A stretch of 64,000 nt of DNA from Haliclystus octoradiatus (GCA_916610825.1 OU744447.1:8935402-8999401); one strand, 5' to 3'. Shown: positions 46,601-59,300, counted from the stretch's first letter. Notes: generated by a model from the sequence alone, not told the origin. Translations and numbers: made by a program.

Positions 46601-49600
46601 TACTCTCTTTCGATAACAGTCTAATTGCATCATTAAAAATCTCTTAAAATGCTAAAAGAAATTTCAGAAATTTTTCAGATTTAGAAATGAACATTTTCGG
46701 ATTAGACCCAGTTAATTTTTAAACTCAAAATTTGGATAGGATTGAAAAATTCAATTTTCATAAATTTGATCAGACACACACCTCTCATTGGTTTAAATGT
46801 GTGCTAAACACCGAGGTCACCATCTCTACAATTCGTTAGCGGGACTTCAGGCGCGATGCCTGATGAGCTACGATATCAGAAAGGTCTTTGATGAGTTCCT
46901 TGGCAGGAACGAAACATGTGTCAGACCAGCCGCTTTATCAATTATTAATATAGTTTGGCAAAACACAATGTATACCATGATAATATGAAGAACATATGGG
47001 GTGTTACGATATTAACTTACATATATTCAAATACAGGGGCTGAAATAAAAAGATCCAAGGAACCACTGATTGCAATTGCACCCTAAATTAAAACATTCAA
47101 ATAATTACTCAAAAAAAGTTAAATAAATATAGTAATAACCTTTATAAATATGACATAGGCCTAGTCATAGTCTAACATAATCCTGCAATTTGATTAGTCA
47201 GTTACATTGCTTGGAAATGTCGCACCAGAAACACGGTTTATATCCTATACAGTGTAACCCGATTAAGTGCAATTGGGATAAGTGAAATCCCCGCTTATCT
47301 GCAACATAGCTTTGAAACCCTATAAACTATTTTCTGGTCAAGTCCTTCCTTAATAAACGATTTCGGATAACCGCAAATTCGGATAAATGCAATGAAAGCC
47401 TTTGACATTTTTGAATTGCATTTAAGCGGGTTACACTGTCATCCCACGTTTTGTCAATATTACACAATAATTTAGTTCATACTAGAACTGTTGTGTTTTG
47501 GTATTTCAGATAAACTGTCTAATTGATTTTGTGTTTAACAAATTACTTAGCCTATATAAGCCATATTTCTTCCATTTTTGAGTTTTGAAGTTCTCAACAA
47601 ATCTTAACATATAAATTGCTCAAAAAAGTTTAATAGATAATTAAGTAATCCATAACATAACATAAGATAGATCCTCAATAGTCTCACGCAATGATACAAG
47701 TCAAATCTGCTATAAATACCACCTTTAAATAAAGACCACCTAACAGAGACCTCAACCTTGTTTGACGAAATATAGGGAGGTTTTCGTGAAGGCACCCGAA
47801 GGGGTGCTTCCTTCTAGGGGGTCTGAGGGCATGCTCGTCCGAAAATTTTTCGCAATTATAATGTGCCTGAAGGCCTCTCCTGACAACTTGAGAGTATATT
47901 TTGATAAAAGAAATTGAAAATAGACATTCTGCATACAGTCTGTTAACATGAAATCTCATTTCCACGGAAAAATATGCCCATTTTAATGTAGCCTCCTTAA
48001 CAATTTTAAAGCGAAAGTCACATTTGAACATTTTTACTTGCGATTTTACGAAGGTACAATTATTACAATGTTTATCATGGCTGTTTTTCGTCATTTCAGA
48101 GCCGAAAAGCTTATTGTTATTGAACAAAATATGTTATAACTTGTAAATTAATTATTATTTAGAATAATGAGCATGAGATTTTGCCGAAATCGGGAGAGCG
48201 GGAGAATAGTCTCGAATTAGGGAGACTCCCGACGAGATCGGGAGGGTTGAGGTCTCTGACCTAATAGTGGCCACTTAATTAACGTACAAAAAGAATGTCC
48301 ACAAGGAATAGAACATAGGATTTATGATCTAACATACAATGCCAAATGTGTGTTTTAATATTTTACAAACAACATATACCATTATCGAGAAGTCGCCTGT
48401 CACTCTAGCAAAACTTCCAACTTGAAATTTAAAAAAATAGTGAGATTTTTGAAATTCCGTATTTTAGGGATATAATATAGGGGCCGCGCCAAAGGGATGG
48501 CTCAATTCTAGAGGGTTTGGGGGCAAGCATTTCGTCCTGGATTCAAAATTTACGACAACATTTTCGATAATGTTGACACTTGAAAACATAAAAGCAGTTC
48601 AGAAACAACAGCGTAGAATAATCCAACAGAGAATAAATTAATATGTTGAACAGTAATTAGATTATCAAAGAATTTAGGCTATACACAGAAAGCAGGGACA
48701 TTTTCTTAAGATTGGATTCTGCCGTGAGAAAGTGAGAGAAACTGTGAGACTGTGAGAATCAGTGTAAAAGCGTGAGACTCACGGCAAAGCCGTGAGACTT
48801 GGAAAGTCTGCTCTAGCAGTTGGTCAATATCTCTATGTCTCACCTAGCTGTTGTATACATGTTTCACACTGTAACAATTCTATCAAAAACCATATAATAT
48901 ACTGTAGGCCTATACCTTTAATTTATTGATGATAGTGTTAAGAATTAAAATTAATACCTCCTTCCCATCAAGAAAACCATCTTTATTTGTGTCCCAGCGT
49001 GAAAAATTAGACGAAAAAGGATCACATGGAAATGCTAATGAGTGAAATTCCTTATCGTTATTGTCAGCATAGGTTAAACTTATTTCAAGTTCTTGAGCTT
49101 TGGCAATTGTTAAAATATGATCACACTCTTTGGTATCAAGAAAATCATCAATCTCAAATATTGGTGGTTGAATTGATACTGTTTTTAGTAAGATTTTGTG
49201 TCCTGGTGAAACTTCAATTGCTGTCTCATGTCCAATCTAAAAGTATCAAAATATAGTCAATATTATATACAGTGTGACCTTGTGCAGGATGATAAATGAT
49301 ACAACGTATAATACAGAGTGACCACTTCAGACAAATGGCAGCTGTATTGAGGTGACTGTTGTTACAGATTTGAATGTACCGTGCAAGTTAAAATTGCCAA
49401 CACTTTTCCTTGCAGATATCCGAATTCACACTTATCCGAAATTGCTTATAAAGGATTTGACTAGAAAATAGTTTACAGGCTTTGAGATTCAGGTTGAAAT
49501 TGTTGAATGATTTCCAGACATTTAATAATTTTTAAGAGGCCCTTGGATAAAGACAAAATACATTAATTGTGGGGTGATAGGGGTTTACATATCAACTTTG

Positions 49601-52600
49601 GGATATAGTCTACAGGTTAGCTTAGTAGTATTGTGATAAAAAGTCTGCTGTGCATCAAATATATCGAACACAGATTCAAAAGTCCAATAAACAGTGTGTT
49701 GAGGACACAAAACAATCACTTTAAATTACTTTGCTCAAAGAATTGGGGTATTTCATGAATGTGATATGGAACATAGTAATACAGGTGGTATATCATTTTA
49801 TCGACACTTGCAGGCAGGGTCCGACAATTTAAGTAGGAATCCTGCAATCCTAGATTCCGGAAGGTTAGAGAAAATTCCAAAGAAAAGAAAACTAAACTAA
49901 ACTTAAACCTTTTTTGGCACCCTGCCTGCCGTTAAAAATGTTTTGAGCGTCAGAGAAATTTGTGGTACTTTTTCAAGTAGTTGAATTCAAATATTTTATA
50001 TAAACAGCCCACTCTTTAGGGGAGTTTTCCCCCTTGTCAGGAAAATCCTGTTGCCATCCTATAACAATTGAAGTGCTGTGAATTAGGCAAAATGTTTCTA
50101 AGCCAAACAGTAATACATTTGCCGCCATGAAATATTCGTCCTGTGTTTGTTTCGTATTTTATTTTGGCGAAAAATAACATTTGATTTCAAAGAAAACATT
50201 AATCCAAGAAAGAGTTAAGAAAGCATGGTTTAGCATCTATTTGGTATTCCATCAATAACCGATTACTCAGGCCTAATAATAAAAATAATTTGATGTACGT
50301 TTGATATCACACAGTATCAAACGCACATTAGACAATTCAAACATTGTTGTCTATCATATTTACAAATAAAAAGTAAGTCTTGCAGGAAGTTAAAGTTGCT
50401 GAAGTGTTAAAATACGCTTATAGATATATTAAATTAATTCAAAAAGGAGTATAGGTAAGCTTAAAATGATCAAAATATTAAAATAGACAGTAACCATGAA
50501 AATACCTGAAAAAGAGGCAGCAGATCTTCAAGTGAGACCGGAAGTTGATGTTTTTGAGAACAAGACCGTGTGGTTGGATTTGCAGACTCTACTGTTTTTC
50601 TTAGTTTGATTTTGCACACTTAGTGGAAAAATTGATTAATTCCGCTTGTCAAGTAGCAGTTGGTGGTTTTTAATGCTTTTCTTGTGACCTTATACGCATT
50701 GTTCATGTGAATAGAATACTATACAGCCAGCCATTCAAATGCTGCCAAGGATTCAATCCAGACCCTACCCAGACTGGAAAGAATGCTGTTTGCGAACAAA
50801 CCTTGGCCGCGCAATTGCATTTTTTCAGCTGAAATTCTAGCCATGCATTTTGTACTTTTATCCAAATTTTACAAGAAAACTGCATAATTACCATGATTTT
50901 GTAGCCTACAAGATGCTGTATCTAGAATTTGCTTAAATATATGATCCACCTGTGCAATATTGCACCAGAATTTGGCTCTCAGCCGCACATTTTCCAAGAA
51001 AAAATACGACCTTGGCCAGGTGCAATGCATTTTCATTCCAATTTGGGATACTGTGAGACTGGAGTAATGGTCCAAGGAAATGTCCTAATCACTATAGGCT
51101 ACTATATACAGTCAGTACAGTAGTGAGCCCACCCCCTAGGGGGAAGCACTAGGTTTCCAACCAAGTTCAAATGGAAAAGTAGCATTTGTTACATGTTCCT
51201 GTTCGAAAATTGGCTGTAAATGTTCTATGTTCTCAGGTAATTATTTTGCCGGAAAGCTTATTTTCATGGTAAGTACTAATATAATTACAGTTTTCATCCT
51301 AGCTTGCTTGAAAATCTTATCTTCCTGAAGGTTTCGCTTGTCCATGGTGCCGAGATAATAGCAATAATTGTTATACGGTTGCAAAGAACAATAAATAAAA
51401 ATTGATCTCACATTATCATTACAGTCAAACCTGTTATAACAGTCAATAGTGGTCACTCTTGCAATGTCTAAAATACTATTTTCTATTGAATCAAGCCCGT
51501 ACATAAAGGCCACCTGCCTATAGTGGTCAGTTTACCTACCTCTCGTAGCTGGCCGTTATATACAGGTTTCACAGTACTGATATTTTATGTGGAGAATCCA
51601 AACAGGATGCAAAAATTTACCAATAGAATTTCTCTTTATAACATTACATTAACATTATAATTTAGATAAGCTATACAAGGTTATTATTTTATACGAAACA
51701 TTTTCATATTTTATAAATTAAAAGAAATGATTTGAAAAAAAATGAAATTGAAAAAAAAACTCCTGGCAGAAATGCTAAATTAATCGGCCATTTGCCGATG
51801 GCCGGCTGCTATATATTGTTCTCTACAAGGTTGAATTGACAACTATTTTTGGGGGGTGTTAGTTGTTGAGAAATAACCTGAAAAGGGTATCAAGAGTACA
51901 GTATGCGCATATATGAAAAATTGTATTATCATGAGCATTGTTCAAACTCGATTTAGAAAGCAAATTGTTCCCTAGTTACTTGAGTGAAAATGATGCTGGT
52001 ATGAAACATCATTTCATATAACAACTTGTTATTAACAAGGAAGCCATGCTACAACGCGCGTAGCGAGCACAAAAGTTGTATTGGAAGAGAAATTTCAACT
52101 AATTTGGTGCTCAAAGGCCAGGCTCACCAGGCTCGTTGGATTACCTGCTAGTGGATACGAGGGTATTTGATGTGTTGAATTCTTAATATTGCCAGCGAAT
52201 ATTTTTCAGTAAAGCAGAAATTCAACTAGTTCCGTGTCATATTTGGCATTTATGTGAATGCAAAGATGTTATTTGTAGAAGTGGTGCGAGGGTAGCGAAC
52301 TAAATTTTTCGGATTATAGCAATTCCAGTATATTTTTTGATTTTGGAGTTGCTTTTATCAACATCATATGGATATCCCCTAAATCTGTTCAAGATATTCT
52401 CGTGTTTCTATCACAAAAATAGCCAAGTTCCCATGTTCCCTGTACCCCTGGTGGGGCCTCAGTAGTGTGTACGCCTACTGTAAAATAGGATAGGCTAATA
52501 GCCTGTTAATTCACAACATAAATAAACTGTCGACAGTAGATGATAGAACACAATCAATATAATCCGTAAGCCTACATGTATAACTTTGATTGAAAAGTAT

Positions 52601-53001
52601 TGAAAAAATCATTAATACTGAGAAGGTTTATAGTTGGCCTACTGCGTACATTGTCATTGACTGTTTGGCATGCATTTCGAGCTGGAGGTTTATCTGGACC
52701 CCTTCCTCAATTTAATGTCAAGCAATTCATCTATGCTGATTGTCGATGGCAGATAAAGGCAGAATATAAAGCAATATAAGATAATTGTACTTGCCTCGAT
52801 TGGTTCTCTTCGTGTTAAATTGACATGCTTTAATTGTTTCCATATTTTTTTTGCTGTTTTAAAAATTCCTGAACTTCTTAGTAGCTCACGCTGTTTCTGT
52901 TTTTCAGGACTTTTGGCTTTACTTTTCTTAACATCAGCAGCCATTGAACAAGTAATAAAACAAGCGAAGAAGATCGCAGGGTACAAAATACGAATATTCA
53001 T
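40670..53001 (-). CDS. P4HTM: Transmembrane prolyl 4-hydroxylase (complete, nine coding exons)
   Basis: P4HTM is an ER-membrane, Fe(II)/2-oxoglutarate-dependent prolyl hydroxylase. Exons (minus): 53001-52795 (start, hydrophobic anchor ILYPAIFFACFITCSMAA), 49236-48958 (IFEIDDFLDTKECDHI, then EF loop DTNKDGFLDGKE), 47082-47021, 46307-46273, 44352-44193 (second EF loop DFNRDGLLSQYE across the 46307 and 44352 exons), 43435-43378, 42303-42167 (HYNCHMD), 41509-41419 (YATLLYFLNDVEQGGETAFP), 41023-40670 (stop). The exons total 1383 nt, 460 residues (human about 502), with all phases joining. Iron ligands H and D of HxD are present, and the distal H (HHGGCHVLRGEK) is ten residues before the 2OG-binding K. 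Intron 1 uses a GC donor (GAG|GCAAGT). Two EF loops separate this from collagen and HIF hydroxylases. Confidence 0.95.
41545..41814. mobile_element. GTTCATGAAC foldback MITE, longest copy
   Basis: The ends TCCCCTGTGAA and TTCACAGGGA are inverted. Most of the 270-bp interior is a dense run of CATGAACTGTTCATGAA-type palindromes and hence can form many alternative hairpins. It lies in P4HTM intron 8. Confidence 0.65.
42689..43008. mobile_element. 320-bp MITE with TTAA on both sides
   Basis: Terminal inverted repeats AGTGCACATGACACCAAAAA (left) and, complemented, AGTGCACATGACACGAAAAA (right) continue imperfectly through TAAATGATG. TTAA flanks both ends (42685-42688 and 43009-43012). It shares the AGTG terminus and TTAA target with the 32304-32530 element. 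It lies in P4HTM intron 6. Confidence 0.82.
43763..43841. repeat. Inverted fragment of the hAT-like element
   Basis: AAAGAAAATCTCAAGTTACG and CGCCATTAGTTCTATTTCAG are the reverse complement of the interior of the element at 8325-9243. No termini are present. It lies in P4HTM intron 5. Confidence 0.65.
44982..45169. repeat. 188-bp near-perfect palindrome (foldback MITE)
   Basis: The left arm (AAAGGGTTACCACATGCTTG..., from 44982) is mirrored by a right arm ending GTATGTGGTAACCCTTT at 45169, with matches over most of about 89 bp per arm and a short centre near TCGCTCGGAGCTC. The DNA could extrude as one long hairpin. Related arm sequence occurs near 32975-33030. It lies in P4HTM intron 4. Confidence 0.82.
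45205..45348. repeat. Second adjacent palindrome, about 144 bp
   Basis: GCACGATGAAGGCGTAAGAA (near 45246) is mirrored by TTCTTACGCCTTCATGGTGC (near 45293). Outer parts (ATATGGATTATATAACCACA / TTTATATAACCCGTATG) also pair. It lies 35 bp beyond the first palindrome. Confidence 0.75.
45697..45928 (-). mobile_element. tRNA-derived SINE, family 2, copy 2, with A-tail
   Basis: On the minus strand, GCGGCCTTGGTGTAGTGGCT (box A region) and GGTTCAATCCC (box B) are followed by GTCAGGAAGGGCATCCGGC and then a long A tract, seen as more than 25 T's at about 45697-45722 on the plus strand. The intact A-tail indicates a young copy. It lies in P4HTM intron 4. Confidence 0.85.
47250..47438. mobile_element. 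189-bp MITE, CAGTGTAACCCG family, best copy
   Basis: Terminal inverted repeats CAGTGTAACCCGATTAAGTG and, complemented, CAGTGTAACCCGCTTAAATG continue as CAATT. TA precedes the left end; the right-hand flank is TC, a probable mutation. The interior has inverted GGATAAGTGAAATCCCCGCT and AATTCGGATAAATGCAATGA blocks. It lies in P4HTM intron 2. Confidence 0.78.
47730..48270. repeat. Repeat with GAGACCTCAACC inverted ends
   Basis: CCACCTAACAGAGACCTCAACC near 47730 faces GGTTGAGGTCTCTGACCTAATAG near 48246 in inverted orientation. The open minus-strand frame of 147 codons inside shows no known domain. Related block GGGTTTGGGGGCAAGC lies near 48520. Confidence 0.5.
50735..51050. repeat. Inverted copy of the 11.2-12.0 kb repeat
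   Basis: Shared blocks in reverse complement orientation are CAGACTGGAAAGAATGCTGTTTG, TTTTACAAGAAAAC, ACCATGATTTTGTAGCC and GCACCAGAATTTGGCT. It lies in P4HTM intron 1. Confidence 0.6.
51422..51574. mobile_element. TA-flanked MITE, CAGTCAAACCTGT family, internally deleted
   Basis: It starts CAGTCAAACCTGTTATAACA and ends TATACAGGTTTCACAG, with TA at both sides. At 153 bp it is about 25 bp shorter than the full copies. Confidence 0.75.
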
Positions 53002-53332
53002 AGTGTTGCAATATTGAAAATGATGTGAGGTACACGCAGACTATAAGGCATCATAAGCAACAGACGACAGAAAACATCTTCCTGTCTGTCAACAAAAACA
53101 TTCCAAAGAATAATGGGACCTGTTTTCCAAGTATCTTGAGCTAATATGCCTGTAGACTAAAAAGATTTTTGAGGAAGAGTGAAAGTTCAGAAAATGGTAA
53201 CAATTACTCGCCGAAGATTCCGTGGATGTGGAAGTAATAAATAAATTGTCACCAACTGTAGCCAGTAGCGGGTTACTAGAAAGGGGTTAACCCCCCATGA
53301 AATAATTTCAGCTAGTAATAATTTCAATAATA

Positions 53333-55089
53333 GGCAGGTCCACTAAAATTTAAGTATGTACTTTAAACATATCCATACGAAGAGCAAAGGATAAGTTTAA
53401 TATCCCCGATTTTTTTTTCCAAAAATATCGACAAACCATCGAGATATCTGACTTCAAATGACATTGCGTAACCATGGTTACGAAACGGCAAGTTTTGGTG
53501 GATGAAGGAATGTGACGTCATAATCCGGACAAAGTGAGAAATCTACTACTATCATGACTTGATATCCAAAACCGTTCATCCATCAATTCGTCATTTTTTA
53601 TCCAAATTTTTTGTGAATAGTATAATCAGAACCGCTGATTTTTAAACGAGACTAAGGGTAAAGTTTTGTTTCTTTTTTCGGTTTGTCCTTTTTGTAGCGA
53701 AACAAAACAAATCTTTTCCATATCTTTCTCTCGCGGTTCCCGAACGCAAACGAACAAAAGTTCTCAGCCAGGCCGATCTGCACGTGCACACTGTTTTTGT
53801 CAAAGACCTTCAAAGTGTTCGTTCACATCAAAACGAAAAGGTTCACTCGTCTTTACCAAAGTCTCACCGAAAAGTAGGCAGCATTCACTTGGAAATGTAT
53901 ATATATATATTTGATATTTAGAGAAGAAACCTCATTCATATATAAACGGCTTAGATCATCATTCGAGCATCAAAGTAGTGTTATTTTTATTTATCAAATC
54001 TTCGTTCTTTTATTTCGTCTGTCATGCATCATCAACTGTTGCTTGTGTTATTATCACCAGATATAAGACGGTGAAATCGCATTCAGTGTGCATTTATTTG
54101 AATTAACAAACACTTTAAATGGACCTATTAACGCTTTACCAATTCTAGATTTGGATTTATTCTAGTAAATCAGAATTCAAATTCAATAAAGTTGCCGTTT
54201 AAATGAAATATTTTCCGCATCGATCACGCATGCTACGACAGTTACGTCGAGGCGTATAATTTTCTGAAAACCGAAAAGCCATTTATGATTCATTTTGCAT
54301 TGATTAACAAATATTTACTTGGACAAATGATTAATCATGCAGTTTGTGTGAAGGCAATGGACGATATTGATGTAGTAGCTATATTTAGCTATATATTTTA
54401 TCCCATTGATCAGCGAAGACAGTGAATGTAGTTTTTGTAGAATCATGGTAGAATCATAGCTACAATAAATTTGATCCTATAATAGGCCATATGATTCGCG
54501 AGAAAATAACGTGGATAATTTGCAAATAAATGGTAGATCATACAACTCCTTCCACTTATTTTCCAACTTGTTTGAAACTTTATGTGTGTTATTTGAAATT
54601 CAAATAATTTGCTAAGCTAGTCTACCATCCTTGTTCCTTCTCGCTTCGACACTCGAACCATGCTCGAATTTAGACAAAAACAACATAAATTGATATAAAT
54701 ATTTCAGAGCGATTTCCATTGATGAATATTTCAGGTCACCGTAATAAGTTTTTTGAAGTCAGCCTTCAATATTTTGAACAGGAACAGCAGTGCTAATGGA
54801 AATGATTACATTTAAATTTGACGTTCAACGATACCAATAATTACAAAAAATGCTAAAGTCTCCATTGTTTAGCGGAGTGTGATTTTGTTCTGTCCGGGAA
54901 ATGACGTCATAATATAGCAAGCCAATCACAAATCGTTTTGACGTTCTACGAAATTTCTGGATTTAAAACTCAAAAATGAAGGGTTTTTGGAAATTTTTTT
55001 GGAATTTTTATCAGTTTTATGGAATTCTGCGGGTATGATATATCTGAAACACGAATAAAATCAACTTTGAAATTTTTAGTGGACCTGCC
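53333..55089. mobile_element. 1.76-kb TIR element with TA target duplication
   Basis: GGCAGGTCCACTAAAA (left) and its complement at the right end form the terminal inverted repeats, flanked by TA at 53331-53332 and 55090-55091. No long transposase frame was found inside; an 82-codon frame at 53666-53914 has no recognised domain. The interior carries ATGACGTCATAA blocks in inverted placement near 53511 and 54901, a further subterminal symmetry. It lies between P4HTM and the peptidase gene. Confidence 0.7.
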
Positions 55090-55426
55090 TATTGCAGCGA
55101 CTCTCAGTTTCATGGAGCGGAACACGGGATAGAGGCTCTTGCCTAAATTTCAGCCTCGGTGCAGACCTCTTGAAATTTAGTGGAAATACAGGGGGTATCG
55201 ATAATGAGATGAGTATAGACTACTATAGAGTGTAGAGAAATCTAAATTTAATATGAATAAAAAATTCCTCACTACCCATCCAATCTCCCACATATTGCAG
55301 ATTCTATCTTATGTATTATTTTAATAAAAATGACAGCAAAATAATATAAAAAAGACATCATTAGTTATATTTCTGATAACATTCAGGTTTTATGAGAGAA
55401 TGAAATGTAACAATATAATTATTTTT

Positions 55427-55625
55427 GGGCTTATGGTATTTTGCAGAACGGAATAAGACAATTGATGTTTATAAGTGAATATTTCTAAAAAATAAAATGT
55501 AATTCCGTTCTGCAAATTACCAATTTCTCATACCCTAATCCGTTCCGCAGAATTTTTGACTAATCTCTGTTATTCTGTTCCGAAAGTTACCGATTCTGTT
55601 CCGTTCTGCAAAATACCATAAGCCC
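55427..55625. mobile_element. 199-bp MITE, GGGCTTATGGTATTTTGCAG termini
   Basis: Terminal inverted repeats of about 27 bp start GGGCTTATGGTATTTTGCAG and continue AACGGAA. The interior repeats CCGTTCTGCA-type blocks several times. No clear target duplication was identified. Confidence 0.78.
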
Positions 55626-56373
55626 TGTTTTGCAGTTTTACGCCTCAACTTTTTCTCAAAATTTTACTGGGGGTGGGGCTCTATACCCCCTAGGATTTAC
55701 GGTGGTGAACATGAACAGTGATATATAGATAGATAGATTTAATTTGCATGACAAAAAATAAATAAAAATGCCATGACAGGCAGAATACAGGGTAAAAGGT
55801 TAGTGATACCGCTTATGTACAGCCTAATGATATGAATGATACATAAATATATAGCAATCAAAAACAGATATTACTATGATGTCAATTGAACAAATGGCCA
55901 GAAATTCTAACTTCGTAAGCGATACCTCTCTTATCGCAGCTTTTCTTTCAAAAATGATGTATTATACACTCAATAGCATGCATGCAGATTAAACTGTTTC
56001 TGAAAAATCAAGGAAACGGTTTAGTCTACAGTCTCTACAGGCTAACAAAAAATTGATATAATCAAAACAAAAAGTAAATTGCTAAGACGAAATGATTGAA
56101 TCAGTATAAGTTGTTTCAATTTAATTTAATTTTAAATTACATGAATGGTTTCTAACCTATAAGGCAAGTGCATTGAGTTGTAGATTGTAATCCCTTTATT
56201 TCTATATCTAAAACTCACGTTTTGACGAAAGCAAGCAAACAATATAATACTACTATAAATAACACTCAAATACAATTTAAGTATATATAGCAGAGTAATG
56301 CTAGATACACACTGGTGAAAGACATGTTAGTTCACAACTATTGATTCATTAATGCAATGAGGTTTCTAGGTTT

Positions 56374-59300
56374 TCATTTTTCTGTGAGCAGAAGGCCTTT
56401 GCTAACTAAGAACGCTTCTTCGTTAGGTTCGCGACCTAGAAAATTTTTCAGCATATCAACAGCATCCTACAAAAGAGTAGAAATAAAGAATATAAAAATA
56501 CAGTTACTGTACATAAATTCAATACTATCACTTTTAAATATTTAGCAGTAGAAGGGTACATGCTTGAAGTCAATAGCTATCATCAGCACAGCGGTAACTG
56601 CATGCTTCTGACCGAGGGATGGGTTTTGTCAATTTTGCTATACAAAATGGAGTGGCATATGCACATTTGGGAGCTCCGGTACATTTTAGGTCTGAAAATT
56701 GCTTGAAAGTTTTTTCAAAAAAAATATTGGGATCCCCCTTACCCCCACCCCTACAGGATCTACTGCCGTGATGATCAGTGATACTCAAATACAGACATGA
56801 AATTACCGATGTCAAAATTAATCTAGGATGTTTATGCAAGTGTAGAAATAGTCTTGATTCATGTCAGCAACAACAAAAATTAAATCTGCAGATAAGCGAT
56901 GATGACATTACAAGGAGCTGATCTTGTTATAACAGTGATAGTGATGAGGAGAATTGACTACATATAATATCTATGGTTAAGCAGAGTTCACAAACTACCT
57001 TAGTTATAAGCTAGCTAAGCATAATACTGTATAAATCAATAATAAATTCACTTACAATAGAACCCCCAGGTTTGAGAATGTATTGACGATAATCACGACC
57101 CACTGCCTCGTTTAGGATACCTTCTTTTTTGAATCGAGAACAGAACATATCCATGGAATACACCTCACTCCACTGAAACATATAATCATCATCATCATAA
57201 TCATTAATTCAGAAACCTTTCATCATCGTCAACAAGATCATCATTGAAAACATTTTTAAGTCAATTAACACCTTTCTATTCCTGTGAGAAAAGTTTGGTA
57301 CCGGTATTAACTGGTCATGAAGAAGTTCAAGAAAACCAGTCATTTAACATCCATGAACAGTTCATGAATTCAATGCATTTTGTCGCAAGGATTCGATTCG
57401 ATAGAAAACCCTATTCTGACATTGCTAGACAAGTGGCTGCTTTAAAAAATGACCGTTATAACAGGTTTGATTGTAGTTAATTTAAACAATAGATAAAGGT
57501 GTAATTGATTTTCTATATGCCAAACTATAAGCTTTCATTACCAAAAAAAAGCACCCGCTGATTGAAAAGAGCGGCAACGGCCTCGTTGGATATTTATGAA
57601 AAATTGTGAAGAGTGAAGCCATGAAGAGCTTATATGCGAGGTCAATTCATTCTCAGATGTATTTTTCATTTTGGAGATAGGCTCTGTCTATCAACATAGA
57701 CTATTAACTAAGTACGTAAATAAGTAATTGAGACGGTAACGCCCTACCGAAAGCACCCGTACTACTCTTCTATTTCTTGATGAGTGGCTTTTTTTGCTGG
57801 GAGCAATGATTTAAACGCTCTTTGTTGATCTCAGCCGCAACACTGCATATCAATTTCGTGCAACGATGCACCTCAGCTACAGTCAAACCTGTTATAACGG
57901 TCACCTTTATACAGCGGCCACCTGTCTATAGTGGTAACTCTTGCAATATCTAAATAGTTTTTTTTATTGAATCAAACCTGTATATAAAGGTCATCTGTCT
58001 ATAGTGGTCAATTTATCTACCTCTTGTAGCTGGCCGTTATATACAGATTTCACTGTACTCACATTGCAATTCCCTTTGGATCATTCCATCCACCATCCTC
58101 AGATGGTACTCATTTGATGTTTCAGATAAAGTCAAGACTGAGTTGAGTTGACCTTAGGGGAATTTGAACCACAGTCGATCAGATATGATCCGATCTGAAG
58201 TTCGGTTGCTCTGCCATCTGAGATAATCCTCCTGCTCCTAATCCTCCTATTAACTGAGCAACATATATTGCCCAAAGCAGCTCAACAACAACAAGATAAC
58301 ACTGTTACATCATTCCACTTACATAGGATTGTATGGGTGTCAGACTACCACGATTAGGTGATTATTGACAACACTACTACTATGAGTGAACGGCAAATGG
58401 CTCAATTTTCATGAGCATTTCAGAGGGTTTGTGAACATTCATGAACTCATTAAAATCATTAGTAGGGGCTATGATAGTCTATCTTTAGGTGAGGTAAATA
58501 TTTCTGCTTCGATAATACGGTTTATAGACATTAACGATGTTACAATGCTGATAGTATAGATTATGGTCAACGGCTGGATTTGTTTAACCTAAAAACCCTA
58601 GAATGCCATAGAAATATTTTAGATTTATGTTTAATCTACAAAATTATTCACATGCTCTCATTAATAGAACTCCCAGATGACATTATCATCGTAAAAACAA
58701 GTACAACAAGTCACAATCAGCAAATAAAAATCTCCACCTGCAAGAACCTATGTGAGAAATAATTTTTACTATCACCGTACCATACATCTGTGGAATACTT
58801 TATCAAATGAGCACCTTTAAATTTAGTCTCCAAAATGTAATTAAATAAATGCATCATACATTTATTCACTGATACAGTCAAACCTGTTATACTGGTCACC
58901 TATATAGAGCAAACACCTGCCTATAGTGGTCACTTTTTCAATGTCTAAAATTGTATTTTCTATTGAATCAACCCTGTATATAAAGGTCATCTGCGTATAA
59001 TGGTCGCTTTGTCTGCCTCTCATAATTGGCTACATCGTTAAATTATGTAAAATTCTCCCTGTGTAGTATTAGCGTATGTTACATGCCTTCTACATGCGTA
59101 TTCTTATTTGGAGGGTATCAAATAGTAAAGACATACATTTACATACATGTTTTTGTCTATAATAACATATCACTTACTAAATATCCATAATATTGAGCAT
59201 CATATCCTCCTGCTAAATGACCGAATGAGGCAGGCATATTGGTACCTAAGTATAACAGAAGCAATGATACGTTTAACTGTGAAAAATGTTTGACATAAGG

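Noticed and set aside
47684..48127. 147-codon minus-strand frame as a novel gene
   Set aside because: It lies in a P4HTM intron inside a repeat with inverted GAGACCTCAACC ends and has no recognisable domain.
49026..49256. Plus-strand frame of 76 codons
   Set aside because: It is the antisense of P4HTM exon 2, whose minus-strand reading has clear homology and correct splice sites.
53666..53914. Plus-strand frame of 82 codons near P4HTM as a conserved small gene
   Set aside because: It is internal to the 1.76-kb TIR element, ends in a TA microsatellite and lacks a recognised motif.
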